Shown here one piece after another: positions 55,359 through 64,000 of a stretch of 64,000 nt of DNA; the stretch's first letter is position 1; each line of letters opens with the position of its first letter. Both the position numbers and the translations under genes were made by a program. A model generated the notes under the pieces. The model was given only the letters and a program-made list of their open reading frames with translations. It had not been told where the DNA came from and ran no database searches. Source of the stretch: Alitibacter langaaensis DSM 22999 (GTDB lineage Bacteria > Pseudomonadota > Gammaproteobacteria > Enterobacterales > Pasteurellaceae); assembly GCF_003096995.1 (NCBI RefSeq), contig NZ_QENU01000003.1:124001-188000 (forward strand), written 5' to 3'.

Positions 55359-57110
55359 CTAATGGCTAAATTGCATGGCGTGCAGTTGTTTATAGGCGCC
55401 ATTTTGCGCTAACAATTCGTTATGATTGCCACGTTCTTTGATTTCACCATTTTCAATCACCACAATTTCATCGGCTTTTTCAATGGTGGACAAGCGATGA
55501 GCAATTACCACCACCGTGCGATCTTTTTGCAACACTTCCAGAGCGGATTGAATGGCGCGTTCAGATTCGGTATCCAAAGCGGAGGTGGCTTCATCTAAAA
55601 TTAATACTGGCGAATTACGCAATAAAGCTCGGGCAATGGCTAAACGCTGACGCTGACCGCCAGATAAACTCGCACCATTTTCACCAATTACCGTATCCAA
55701 GCCCTGTTCTAATCTTTCGATAAATTCCATTGCATGGGCGGATTTTGCCGCGGCGATAATTTGTTCACGACTAAATTTCCCTTTTGCCGCATAAGCAATA
55801 TTATTGGCAATGGTGTCATTAAATAAATGGACTTGTTGAGAAACAATCGAACATTGTTCGCGTAAATTTGCCAATTTATAATCTTGAATATTCACCCCAT
55901 CGAGCAAAATTTCGCCAGCGGTTACATCATAAAAACGCGTGATCAAACTAGCGATTGTTGATTTTCCCGAACCAGAACGCCCCACTAATGCCACGGTTTT
56001 GCCCTGTGGAATGGTTAAATTAATATTATTTAACGCTAATTCATCTTTGCCAGCATAAGCGAAGGAAACATTTTTGAATTCCACTTCACCACGGGCACGG
56101 TCAACTTGTGTTGTGCCATTATCTTTTTCAGTTTCAATATCTAAGAAATCAAACAGAGTTTGGCAAGCCGCCATACCGCGTTGGAATTGTGAGTTCACAT
56201 TAGTTAAGGATTTTAATGGGCGCATCATTGCCATCATGGAAGAAAAGACAACGGTAAAAGAACCCGCGGTTAAACTGTGTAAATGCAGGCTTTCCACCGT
56301 AGCGGCATACAATACAGCGGATAACGCCAAAGACGCAATTAATTGCACCACGCCATCGGCAATACCATCAGCGGCGACAATTTTAAGCCCTTTGCGGCGC
56401 ATATCATCACTTACGCTATCAAAGCGTTCGCTTTCTACATCATAACCACCGTAAGACAAAATAACTTTATGCCCTTTGATCATTTGTTCTGTTGATGTGG
56501 TGAGATCGCCCATTGCGCCTTGAATATTACGGCTTAACTCACGAAAACGTTTTGATACCACGCCAATCAAGCCACCAATAATGGGCGCTAAAGCAAATAG
56601 AATCAATGACAATTGCCAGCTGGTATAAAGCATAACGGCAAATAATGAAATTAAATAAACCCCTTCACGAACAATGGTGACCAAGGCATTAGACGAAGAA
56701 TTTGCCACCATTTCGGTGTCATAAGTTACGCGTGAAAGTAAACGGCCCGCAGGGTTTTGGTCAAAATAAGTGACCGGCATTAACATCATATGGCGGAATA
56801 ATCGGCGGCGGATCGTCATCACCACATTGCCAGAAACCCAAGACAACGCATAGGCGGAGAAATAATTGGTAATGCCACGAAGTAAAATAAAGAGCACAAC
56901 AAGCATTGCCATTAATTTCAAGAAATCATGATCCGCATTGCCGAAACCATCATCAAGTAGTGGTTTTAACAAATAGATCAAACCTGAATCAATAAGTGCA
57001 TTTAACACTAGCATAATGGCGCCGCCCAATAACACCCAACCATAAGGCTTAATGTTTGGCCACAAACGCTTAAAGGTTTTCAAGGTTGAGATATCTTTTT
57101 CTTTCGTCAT
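55359..57110 (-). CDS. msbA: Lipid A flippase MsbA
   Basis: A 583-aa half ABC transporter: six membrane segments in residues 1-330, Walker [17 protein letters not shown] signature [13 protein letters not shown], Walker [12 protein letters not shown]. It flips core-lipid A across the inner membrane with ATP. Downstream lpxK and kdsB complete the block, upstream is comEC. Confidence 0.97.
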   Translation of the reverse strand: MTKEKDISTLKTFKRLWPNIKPYGWVLLGGAIMLVLNALIDSGLIYLLKPLLDDGFGNADHDFLKLMAMLVVLFILLRGITNYFSAYALSWVSGNVVMTIRRRLFRHMMLMPVTYFDQNPAGRLLSRVTYDTEMVANSSSNALVTIVREGVYLISLFAVMLYTSWQLSLILFALAPIIGGLIGVVSKRFRELSRNIQGAMGDLTTSTEQMIKGHKVILSYGGYDVESERFDSVSDDMRRKGLKIVAADGIADGVVQLIASLALSAVLYAATVESLHLHSLTAGSFTVVFSSMMAMMRPLKSLTNVNSQFQRGMAACQTLFDFLDIETEKDNGTTQVDRARGEVEFKNVSFAYAGKDELALNNINLTIPQGKTVALVGRSGSGKSTIASLITRFYDVTAGEILLDGVNIQDYKLANLREQCSIVSQQVHLFNDTIANNIAYAAKGKFSREQIIAAAKSAHAMEFIERLEQGLDTVIGENGASLSGGQRQRLAIARALLRNSPVLILDEATSALDTESERAIQSALEVLQKDRTVVVIAHRLSTIEKADEIVVIENGEIKERGNHNELLAQNGAYKQLHAMQFSH

Positions 57111-57152
57111 AATCCAATCTTTCGTTTACCAAAATCCCGCGCATTGTAACCT

Positions 57153-59546
57153 TTATTTTGAACTTTCGCCAATAAATCCACGGAACCAAGGGGAAAAATA
57201 GGATCGCGCGCTATAAACATTTATCCCCGTTTCACTGAACCCTATTGAGATTTGCCCTGAAACTGCCGTATTTTTGACCGCACTTTGTGCTTTTTCTAAT
57301 CGCTCTAAAACTTGTTGATGCGGGAAACCCCAAGGGTTCCAACGTCCGCTTGAAATCACTGAGATTTTTGGTTTTGCCTTATCAATCAAGGCTTTTCCTG
57401 TAGACGTTTTGCTGCCGTGATGCCCGATTTGTAACACATCCACGCTAGGCAATTGCGCCACAAATTGCTGTTCTGCCGCCGTATCTGCATCCCCAGTGAA
57501 TAAGACATGATGCTTGCCGTCAGATAACAAAATCACACAAGAATGGGGATTATCCGCTCGCTCAACAGTGCCATAAGGCGACAATATGCTAAAGATCAGC
57601 CCTTGCCACGTCCATTGTTCACCCGCTTGGCAAAAAGTGCGGTCGGTTTTTCCATAATTTTTATAGGACGCGGTCATTAACTTTGCCTGCGGAAATTGCT
57701 GTAAAATGGTCGTCGCGCCACCCGAATGATCATTATCGTCATGGCTTAAAATCAACCAATCTAAGATAATACCCTGCCGCTGCAAATAAGGCACAATTTC
57801 GCTCTGCGCCATAGAGCCATTTCTCCAGCTCGTTCCCGTATCATACAACACCGCTCGCCCATTTTTCACAATCAACACCGCTAGCCCCTGCCCTACGTCT
57901 AAATTTTCCATACGCCATTGGGGTTCAGTCATTATTTGAACGCCCACTCGCCCTACACAAAATAAGATAATGCCCATTGTTATCATCGTGATACGGCGTT
58001 TTAGCGCTGGGTTCATTTCGCAATCGGGAATAAAACTGAAATACCGCGTTGATTTTTTCTGCAAACGGCTATTTCCATAAAACCAATGCACGCTAAGCCA
58101 AAAGAGTAAAGCCAAAAGTGCGGTCAAAATCAGCATTGTTTTATCATTTAAGGTTATCCAGCCTTGCTCAAAATTGGCAAGTAATGTGGTGATAAAATCA
58201 GCGATAAAGTTGGCGATATTCCACGAAAATAAGGCGTTATTTGTCAGCGTGGCGAATAAAACCAAAGGCACTAATAAAAAGCTATAAACGGGCACGGCAA
58301 TAAAATTCGCTACTAAACCATACAACGAAAAACCAGCAAAAATTGCCAATTGAATGGGGGTAAAAAGCCAGAGCAAGCCGCACTGTAAATGAAATAAACT
58401 GAAAATCCACCGCACTTTCCAAGACATGGAAGATAAGGGTGTTCCCCGCCATTGTATAAATCGCAGCGGAAATATTTGATACCACACAATTAAACTGGCA
58501 ACCGCGCCAATGGATAGCCAAAAACTGCTAGACAAAAGCATTAAGGGATCGCAAAGCAATAACACCGCAATCACGCGCGCAAATAGTTGCCAAGCGGTAC
58601 AATAGCCGCGCCATAATCGGAGCAAAAGTACGCCTAATAAAGCAAGGATCGCGCGAAACGTTGGCATAGCGAATCCTGCAAGCTGTGCATAAAGCAGCGC
58701 AAACGCCACGCCACAAAAAAGTGGGAAATAGGGAGAAATCCAAGTTGTTGGCAAAGTAATCTGCACAAGACGAGCCAATCCAAATCCAAGCAGCATCGCT
58801 AAACCGATATGCAACCCTGAAATGGCAATTAAATGCGCAGTATTGGTTTTCTGATAAACCTGCCATGTTTGCGAATTCTGCCAAGCGCGTTCGCCAAAAC
58901 CCAACGCCAACAATAACCCTTGTTGCGATAAAGATTCCGTGTTTGCCAATGCAGCATAAAATCGGCGCTCTCGCCAGGAAAAATCTTCGGCTATTTTGAC
59001 CGCACTTTTCACATTCATTACAGCAGTAATTCCTTTCGCAAAATACCATTGCTGCCGATCAAAGCCTCCTTGGTTTAAACGCGCTGACAGCGGACGAACT
59101 TTACCTTCCACCTGCCAAATTTCACCGACTTTTGGTTGCGATGTGGCAGCCCAATTCACATAAATTCGCGCCTGATTTTCAGCTTTTTCATCAGTTTGTG
59201 CGGTGGCCATCAAGGTTTGGTAATCTTGCTGATGTAAAATTTCTTCAATGCGTAAAATTTGAGTGGCTTTGTGGGCAGTAACATTATTGGCCTGCTGATA
59301 AATGTGTAACGCAGAAGATTGAAAATAGCCCAATGCGAGCAAGGCAATGCCTAATTCCAACAGAAAAGTTTGCAAGCGATAATGGCGTTGTAAATATCCC
59401 AATAAATACAAACAAAGTGCGGCCAGTGTTAGCCCAATAATAAGCAATGCCCAATTCTGCCAAGGAAAGAGAAACGCAGACGGCGTAAACAACAGGCTCA
59501 AGCCCATAAGAATACAAATCAATGCACATCGATCTAAATTCAGCAT
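57153..59546 (-). CDS. comEC: DNA uptake channel ComEC/Rec2
   Basis: A 797-aa inner-membrane protein: N-terminal DUF4131, the competence domain (FGERAWQNSQTWQVYQKTNTAHLIAISGLHIGLAMLL) with about ten membrane segments, and a C-terminal beta-lactamase-like nuclease domain (LSHDDNDHSGG; LQIGHHGSKTSTG). It carries transforming ssDNA into the cytoplasm. Start at MLNLDRCAL. As the translocation channel it is the functional partner of the many uptake signals in this window. Confidence 0.95.
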   Translation of the reverse strand: MLNLDRCALICILMGLSLLFTPSAFLFPWQNWALLIIGLTLAALCLYLLGYLQRHYRLQTFLLELGIALLALGYFQSSALHIYQQANNVTAHKATQILRIEEILHQQDYQTLMATAQTDEKAENQARIYVNWAATSQPKVGEIWQVEGKVRPLSARLNQGGFDRQQWYFAKGITAVMNVKSAVKIAEDFSWRERRFYAALANTESLSQQGLLLALGFGERAWQNSQTWQVYQKTNTAHLIAISGLHIGLAMLLGFGLARLVQITLPTTWISPYFPLFCGVAFALLYAQLAGFAMPTFRAILALLGVLLLRLWRGYCTAWQLFARVIAVLLLCDPLMLLSSSFWLSIGAVASLIVWYQIFPLRFIQWRGTPLSSMSWKVRWIFSLFHLQCGLLWLFTPIQLAIFAGFSLYGLVANFIAVPVYSFLLVPLVLFATLTNNALFSWNIANFIADFITTLLANFEQGWITLNDKTMLILTALLALLFWLSVHWFYGNSRLQKKSTRYFSFIPDCEMNPALKRRITMITMGIILFCVGRVGVQIMTEPQWRMENLDVGQGLAVLIVKNGRAVLYDTGTSWRNGSMAQSEIVPYLQRQGIILDWLILSHDDNDHSGGATTILQQFPQAKLMTASYKNYGKTDRTFCQAGEQWTWQGLIFSILSPYGTVERADNPHSCVILLSDGKHHVLFTGDADTAAEQQFVAQLPSVDVLQIGHHGSKTSTGKALIDKAKPKISVISSGRWNPWGFPHQQVLERLEKAQSAVKNTAVSGQISIGFSETGINVYSARSYFSPWFRGFIGESSK

Positions 59547-59643
59547 ATTTTCACCGCACTTTTTCACCGTACTTTTGCCTATTACATAAATTGAAAAACT
59601 ATGAAAAAATTTTTTTATTTATGCAAAATTAGCAGCTCAAAAT

Positions 59644-59659
59644 TGGAATCTAGATCACA
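59644..59659 (-). promoter_or_regulatory. CRP-like site upstream of comEC
   Basis: TGGAA-TCTAGA-TCACA shows a perfect right half and spacer of the CRP palindrome with a weak left half. It is about 100 bases before comEC. Competence genes in Haemophilus use CRP with Sxy at related (CRP-S) sites, but the CRP-S TGCGA half is not seen. It could also serve dksA. Confidence 0.4.
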
Positions 59660-59843
59660 AAATGAAACTTTTTAGCCCGTTTTTTGGTAATGAAGCGTAA
59701 ATTCATTTGCTTAATAGGAAAAGTTCTGTTATTTATAGCGCCTTTCAAAGAAAGCGCTAACTAATTTTACAATTTTTGAGCAGTAGGCAATTTTTGCATC
59801 CATGCTGTTCAACATGACGTATTTGTTGATGGAGAAATGCAAC

Positions 59844-60290
59844 ATGGCAACAACAAACAAAGCATCTTTAAGCCTTTTAGCTTTAGCGGGCGTAAAACCC
59901 TATAAAGAAAAGAAAGGCGAAGAATATATGAATGAGCAACAATTGCTTCATTTCAAAAAAATTCTTGAAGCCTGGCGCAACCAAATTATTGAAGAAACTT
60001 CTCGCACGGTCACCCATATGCGAGATGAAGCCGCTAATTTCCCTGACCCTGCCGATCGTGCAACCCAAGAAGAGGAATTTAGCCTTGAATTACGCGCACG
60101 TGATCGTGAACGTAAGCTCATGAAGAAAATTGAAAGTACGTTAAAAAAATTAGAAACTGAAGATTTCGGTTATTGTGATTCTTGTGGCGTAGAAATTGGA
60201 ATTCGCCGCCTAGAGGCGCGCCCAACTGCAGATTTATGTATCGACTGCAAAACACTTGCAGAAGTACGTGAAAAACAAATGGGTTATTAA
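59844..60290 (+). CDS. dksA: RNA polymerase-binding factor DksA
   Basis: A 148-aa protein with the coiled-coil tip acidic motif [12 protein letters not shown] and a four-cysteine zinc finger ([25 protein letters not shown]). It mediates ppGpp control of transcription. Start at [10 protein letters not shown] with GGAGAA ribosome site; a 14-codon longer frame is rejected. pcnB follows, an order conserved in gammaproteobacteria. Confidence 0.97.
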   Translation: MATTNKASLSLLALAGVKPYKEKKGEEYMNEQQLLHFKKILEAWRNQIIEETSRTVTHMRDEAANFPDPADRATQEEEFSLELRARDRERKLMKKIESTLKKLETEDFGYCDSCGVEIGIRRLEARPTADLCIDCKTLAEVREKQMGY

Positions 60291-60307
60291 TTTCCTGAAA
60301 AAAGTTT

Positions 60308-60330
60308 AGTGGGCATTTTGCCCACTTATT
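60308..60330 (+). terminator. Weak terminator after dksA
   Basis: AGTGGGC (60308-60314), loop ATTTT, GCCCACT (60320-60326), followed by TATTTTA. Probably partial, giving lower pcnB expression. Confidence 0.6.
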
Positions 60331-60343
60331 TTATGTTTGGAGT

Positions 60344-61810
60344 ATGACTATTTTAACTTACATCAAAAACTTGCTCGGCAAAAAAGGACAGACAAAACAC
60401 GAGCAAAATCAACCGCACTTTAACGAACAGAAAAAAAGCTCGCACAATATTCGCAGCAAAAAAAGTCCTAAAGCCGAAAAACAAGCGCCTTATTACAACA
60501 AACACATTCTCAAAGCCAGCCAAGTGGGCATTACCCCACGGATGATCAGTAAAAATGCGTTGACCGTGGTCGAAAAGCTCAATCGCAATGGCTATGAAGC
60601 CTATGTTGTTGGCGGCTGTTTGCGCGATCTTTTGCTCGGCAAAAATCCCAAAGACTTCGATGTGGCTACCAATGCGCGTCCAGAACAAATTCAAGCAATT
60701 TTCCAACGTCAATGCCGCTTAGTGGGACGCCGTTTCCGTTTAGCCCATATTATGTTTGGACGAGATGTGATTGAAGTCGCCACCTTCCGCGCGAATCATT
60801 CAGAAAGCCACAATGACAATATTGCTCGCCAAAGTGAAGAAGGAATGCTATTACGCGACAACGTATATGGCACCTTAGAGCAAGATGCACAACGCCGTGA
60901 TTTTACCGTCAATGCGCTGTATTACAGCCCCAAAGATAATTGCATCCACGATTATTTCAACGGCATTGATGATCTCAAAGCAGGCAAATTACGCTTAATT
61001 GGCGATCCTGTTACTCGTTATCAAGAAGATCCCGTGCGAATGTTGCGCTCAATCCGCTTTATGGCGAAGTTAGATATGTTCTTGGAAAAACCAAGCGCAG
61101 AACCTATTTATGAGCTGGCACCACTATTAAGAAATATTCCGCCTGCACGTTTATTTGATGAAAGTCTCAAATTATTGCAAGCAGGATTTGGGGTTAAAAC
61201 CTATCAATTATTGCGTGAATACGGCTTATTTGAGCAATTATTCCCGACATTAATGCCGTTTTTTACCGAAAAGGGCGATAGCTTTGCAGAACGCATGATT
61301 TTAACCGCACTTCAGTCCACTGATGAGCGCGTGGCGGATAAATTACGCTTAAATCCTGCGTTCTTGTTTGCTGCCTTTTACTGGTATCCATTGCGTGAAA
61401 AAGTAGAAATGCTTAAAAATGAGGGAGGCTTAAATAATCACGATGCTTATGCACTGGCAAGTAATGAAGTGTTAAATCAATTTTGTCGTGCACTCACCGC
61501 GCCGCGCCGCCATACCGCTGTGATTCGTGATATTTGGTTTTTTCAATTACAATTGATGAAACGTGCAGGGAAACAACCTGAACGCACAATGGAACACCCT
61601 AAATTCCGTGCTGCTTATGATTTATTAGCAATGCGTGCAGAAATTGAAGGGGGCGAAACGATTGAGTTAGCAACCTGGTGGCATGAATATCAATTTAGCA
61701 ATACTCAACAGCGTGATGCCTTGCTGCAAGAACAGAATAAACATGCGCCGAAATCTAAAAAACGTTACTATCGCCCCCGTAAAAAACGCAAAGCTAAAGC
61801 CGTGGATTAA
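60344..61810 (+). CDS. pcnB: Poly(A) polymerase I
   Basis: A 488-aa nucleotidyltransferase: YVVGGCLRDLLLGKNPKDFDVAT carries the G-x-D-x-D active site, LEQDAQRRDFTVNALYY and IRFMAKLDMFLEKPS the binding regions, and a lysine-rich C-terminal tail (KSKKRYYRPRKKRKAK). It adds poly(A) tails that speed RNA decay. The N-terminal 55 residues are a basic extension. folK follows after 6 bases. Confidence 0.95.
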   Translation: MTILTYIKNLLGKKGQTKHEQNQPHFNEQKKSSHNIRSKKSPKAEKQAPYYNKHILKASQVGITPRMISKNALTVVEKLNRNGYEAYVVGGCLRDLLLGKNPKDFDVATNARPEQIQAIFQRQCRLVGRRFRLAHIMFGRDVIEVATFRANHSESHNDNIARQSEEGMLLRDNVYGTLEQDAQRRDFTVNALYYSPKDNCIHDYFNGIDDLKAGKLRLIGDPVTRYQEDPVRMLRSIRFMAKLDMFLEKPSAEPIYELAPLLRNIPPARLFDESLKLLQAGFGVKTYQLLREYGLFEQLFPTLMPFFTEKGDSFAERMILTALQSTDERVADKLRLNPAFLFAAFYWYPLREKVEMLKNEGGLNNHDAYALASNEVLNQFCRALTAPRRHTAVIRDIWFFQLQLMKRAGKQPERTMEHPKFRAAYDLLAMRAEIEGGETIELATWWHEYQFSNTQQRDALLQEQNKHAPKSKKRYYRPRKKRKAKAVD

Positions 61811-61816
61811 TCGCCA

Positions 61817-62305
61817 ATGACAACCGTTTATATTGCACTGGGTAGCAATCTCAACACCCCCATTGAACAGCTGGATTCAGCTGTTCTGGCTATTTCACAG
61901 TTGCCGCAAACGAAGCTCGGTGATGTGAGCCCTTATTATGGCAGCAAACCTATGGGGCCTCAGGATCAGCCAGATTATGTTAATGCGGTGCTAAGCATTG
62001 AAACCACACTCTCCCCCATAACGTTACTTGATGAATTACAGCGCATTGAAAATGAGCAAGGGCGAGTGCGGCTGCGCCGTTGGGGCGAGCGCACCTTAGA
62101 TCTTGATATTTTGCTGTATGGGGATTTAGAAATACAAAGCGAACGTTTAACCGTGCCGCATTATGATATGCAAAATCGCGAATTTGTGATTGTGCCGTTG
62201 TTTGATATTGCACCAAACTTGGTTTTACCGAACAAAAGTGCGGTCAAAAATTTAAGAAAAAATTTTGAGCAGCATAAAATGGTGCTAATCAAAAAAGCAA
62301 AATAA
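61817..62305 (+). CDS. folK: 6-hydroxymethyl-7,8-dihydropterin pyrophosphokinase
   Basis: A 162-aa enzyme with motifs YIALGSNLNTP, QPDYVNAVLSIETTL, and RRWGERTLDLDILLYGD (signature). It makes the activated pterin for folate. It lies in the dksA-pcnB-folK order. One uptake core lies near the 3' end. Confidence 0.96.
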   Translation: MTTVYIALGSNLNTPIEQLDSAVLAISQLPQTKLGDVSPYYGSKPMGPQDQPDYVNAVLSIETTLSPITLLDELQRIENEQGRVRLRRWGERTLDLDILLYGDLEIQSERLTVPHYDMQNREFVIVPLFDIAPNLVLPNKSAVKNLRKNFEQHKMVLIKKAK

Positions 62306-62394
62306 TCTGAATTAGCGTGGATAAATCAAGCTGAAAAATAGCCTTATAACACTTAATTTTGAACTATAAATTAGCCAACCACCTATCCTAAAAC

Positions 62395-62426
62395 ACAAAA
62401 TGCGATCCTTTCAGATCGCATTTTGT
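62395..62426. terminator. Bidirectional terminator between folK and metX
   Basis: ACAAAATGCGATC (62395-62407) pairs with GATCGCATTTTGT (62414-62426), 13 of 13. Confidence 0.92.
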
Positions 62427-62431
62427 CAATT

Positions 62432-63526
62432 CTATTTTTCCTGCCCAATCGAGCTTTCAATGCCACTCAGAATTTTAGCCTCAAAGGCATCGTAATCCAC
62501 TAAAAAAGCATCATGCCCATAATCTGAGGCAAATTCATAATATTGCAATTTAACGCCCGCTTGCTCTAATGCCGTTTTACTTTTATGCAAATCATTGATT
62601 TTAAACAACTGATCATTGGTTACCGCAATTAAAGTATAGCGCGCTTTGATACGTTCCAGCGCGTTTTTCAAATTATCAAACCCCAAAGCAGGATCATACA
62701 AATCCAACGCACGCAATAAATGCAAATAGCTATTGGCGTCAAAACGATCTAAAAACTTTTGCCCTTGGTAGCTTAAATAACTTTCCACTTGAAAATAATC
62801 GCCCCAATAATTCGTTTCCGCTTTAGTGGCACGCCCAAAGGCTTTCGCAAGTTGAATATCCGTACGATAGGTCAACATCCCCAACATACGGGCAATGGCT
62901 AAACCTTTCTCTGGCGGTTCGCCTTCATAATAATCGCCACCATTAAAATTGGGATCATTAATAATGGCTTGACGCATAACATGATTAAAGCCAATGGCTT
63001 CGGCACTAAAGGTCAAGGATGAACACAGATTTATCACATTATCCATAAAATCAGGATAATCAATTGCCCATTGCGTTGCTTGCATTCCACCGAAAGAGCC
63101 GCCAATGACGGCGTGTAAATGCTCAATCCCTAAATAATTAATTAAGGCTTTTTGAACACGGACAATATCTTGCACCGTTACCGCTGGGAATTGGCTGCCG
63201 AAAGGTTTGCCAGTGTGAGGATTGATAGACGCAGGCCCCGTGGTGCCTTTGCATCCACCCAATACATTAGAACAAATAAAGAAATATTTTGAGGTGTCAA
63301 ATGCGAGATTGTGCCCCATAAATTGTTGCCACCAACCTGCACGGTTTGGTTCATCTGAATAGGGTTCTGCATCGCCCGTTAGCGCATGGCAAAGTAAAAT
63401 CGCATTATTTTTTTCCCTGTTCAGCGTGCCATAAGTTTGGTAAACCACATCAATATTATCCAGTTGTCCACCAAAAACCAAGCGCAGTGGCTGATCGGTA
63501 AAAAGAGTGATTTTCTGTACTGCCAT
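62432..63526 (-). CDS. metX: Homoserine O-acetyltransferase MetX
   Basis: A 364-aa alpha/beta hydrolase: nucleophile serine in [15 protein letters not shown], Asp/His in [12 protein letters not shown], and [11 protein letters not shown]. It makes O-acetylhomoserine for methionine synthesis, using direct acetylation instead of the MetA route. Start MAVQKITLF. Stop is 6 bases from the terminator. Confidence 0.95.
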   Translation of the reverse strand: MAVQKITLFTDQPLRLVFGGQLDNIDVVYQTYGTLNREKNNAILLCHALTGDAEPYSDEPNRAGWWQQFMGHNLAFDTSKYFFICSNVLGGCKGTTGPASINPHTGKPFGSQFPAVTVQDIVRVQKALINYLGIEHLHAVIGGSFGGMQATQWAIDYPDFMDNVINLCSSLTFSAEAIGFNHVMRQAIINDPNFNGGDYYEGEPPEKGLAIARMLGMLTYRTDIQLAKAFGRATKAETNYWGDYFQVESYLSYQGQKFLDRFDANSYLHLLRALDLYDPALGFDNLKNALERIKARYTLIAVTNDQLFKINDLHKSKTALEQAGVKLQYYEFASDYGHDAFLVDYDAFEAKILSGIESSIGQEK

Positions 63527-63747
63527 TGAAATCCCGCTAGTGGCTGTCTGTGGCTAGAGTGCTGCGCTCATACCACATCTCGCTTTAAACAAATAAAATT
63601 AGCCATAAACTACCTTTGTCACTGTTTCTTGTCAAGCAATTTTAGACGTCTAAACGGCTAAAAATCATCAACCCTAAATTTTTGACTTGAATTTGACCGC
63701 ACTTTTGATTAAGGTTAGTCGCAGTTTGTCGTTAGTAAAACAGATTT

Positions 63748-64000
63748 ATGTCATTAAGCCAGCTTTTCCTTCGTGTGCGCTCGTTTTTCGGGAAATTTCC
63801 GATAAAGCGCGTATTATTATGGCTAGTGGCTTGTGTGTTTATGCTGACCTCAATCATTTTTGTGATTGATCGTGGCATCGCCTATTATGTCAAAAGTGAT
63901 GTTTATAGCGACATTAATACCATTCCCTACCGCCCTTATGGCTTAATTCTTGGCACCTCAAAATACACCATAAAAGGTACGCCGAATCAATTTTATCAGC
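63748..64000 (+). CDS. sanA: SanA/YdcF-like membrane protein (partial)
   Basis: The frame opens at the ATG at 63748 and runs off the window after about 84 codons. It has a basic start, one membrane helix (VLLWLVACVFMLTSIIFVI) and the segment PYRPYGLILGTSKYTIKGTPNQFYQ, the SanA/DUF218 pattern. SanA supports envelope barrier function at high temperature in E. coli. The weak upstream ribosome site leaves the exact start open. Confidence 0.8.
   Translation, partial: MSLSQLFLRVRSFFGKFPIKRVLLWLVACVFMLTSIIFVIDRGIAYYVKSDVYSDINTIPYRPYGLILGTSKYTIKGTPNQFYQ

Noticed and set aside
57153-59546. Extra frames inside comEC (for example the 173-aa minus-strand frame at 58528-59049)
   Set aside because: They lie in another frame of a conserved gene and have no independent ribosome sites.

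Overview
The window comes from a Pasteurellaceae chromosome, most likely Haemophilus or a close relative such as Aggregatibacter. The 9-bp uptake signal AAGTGCGGT (or ACCGCACTT) recurs throughout the right two thirds, often as inverted pairs serving as terminators. The DNA is AT-rich and the housekeeping genes (hemL, dapB, sspAB, rplM-rpsI, dat-ddc, uvrC, comEC) are typical of that family. I cannot fix the species.

Bases 1 to about 17.1 kb are the early half of a lambdoid prophage, with only about four uptake signals. A leftward operon (3454 to 1) carries Cro-like, CII-like, Rha/KilAC, O-like and P-like replication genes, a DUF1367 gene and small membrane proteins. The O gene contains four 21-bp iterons, as in the lambda origin. 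A CI repressor (3575) faces right and is followed, in the rexAB position, by two genes of unknown role; the first looks like a PD-(D/E)xK nuclease. A second rightward early transcript starts near 6.76 kb with a nut-like boxA/hairpin. It runs through long structured untranslated DNA, a DNA-methylase-like gene, a SIR2-domain protein and two antirepressors, then small ORFs and a Gp157 / Sak4-like ATPase / ssDNA-binding recombination block. Each antirepressor is preceded by a C4-like small RNA and a structured leader. A promoter with a conserved 18-bp spacer recurs four times. A cold-shock gene, an MliC-like lysozyme inhibitor and an interrupted DUF2513 gene are inserted cargo. Structural and lysis genes would lie left of the window. 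No integrase is visible.

From 17.1 to 19.4 kb there is chaA and then debris: an alpA gene with a frameshift and a higA antitoxin gene without its start. From 19.4 to 25.6 kb a leftward operon encodes an outer-membrane beta-barrel, an autotransporter and a full-length chondroitinase-ABC-type PL8 lyase with all four catalytic residues. It reads as a host glycosaminoglycan degradation locus.

The rest (26 to 64 kb) is core genome: rlmM-gcvA, the GcvB small RNA, ilvE, pgsA, a BASS transporter, wecA, hemL-nrdB-yfaE, dapB-LysE-pgpA, nusB-ribH, sspAB, rplM-rpsI, dat-ddc, zapG, htrA, thiI, selD, a uracil-DNA-glycosylase-like gene, uvrC, a DUF4198 gene, a YidB gene, comEC-msbA-lpxK-kdsB, dksA-pcnB-folK, metX and the start of sanA. 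Departures from what I expect include no thiL between nusB and pgpA, no nrdA beside nrdB, and a cysteine rather than selenocysteine codon in selD.
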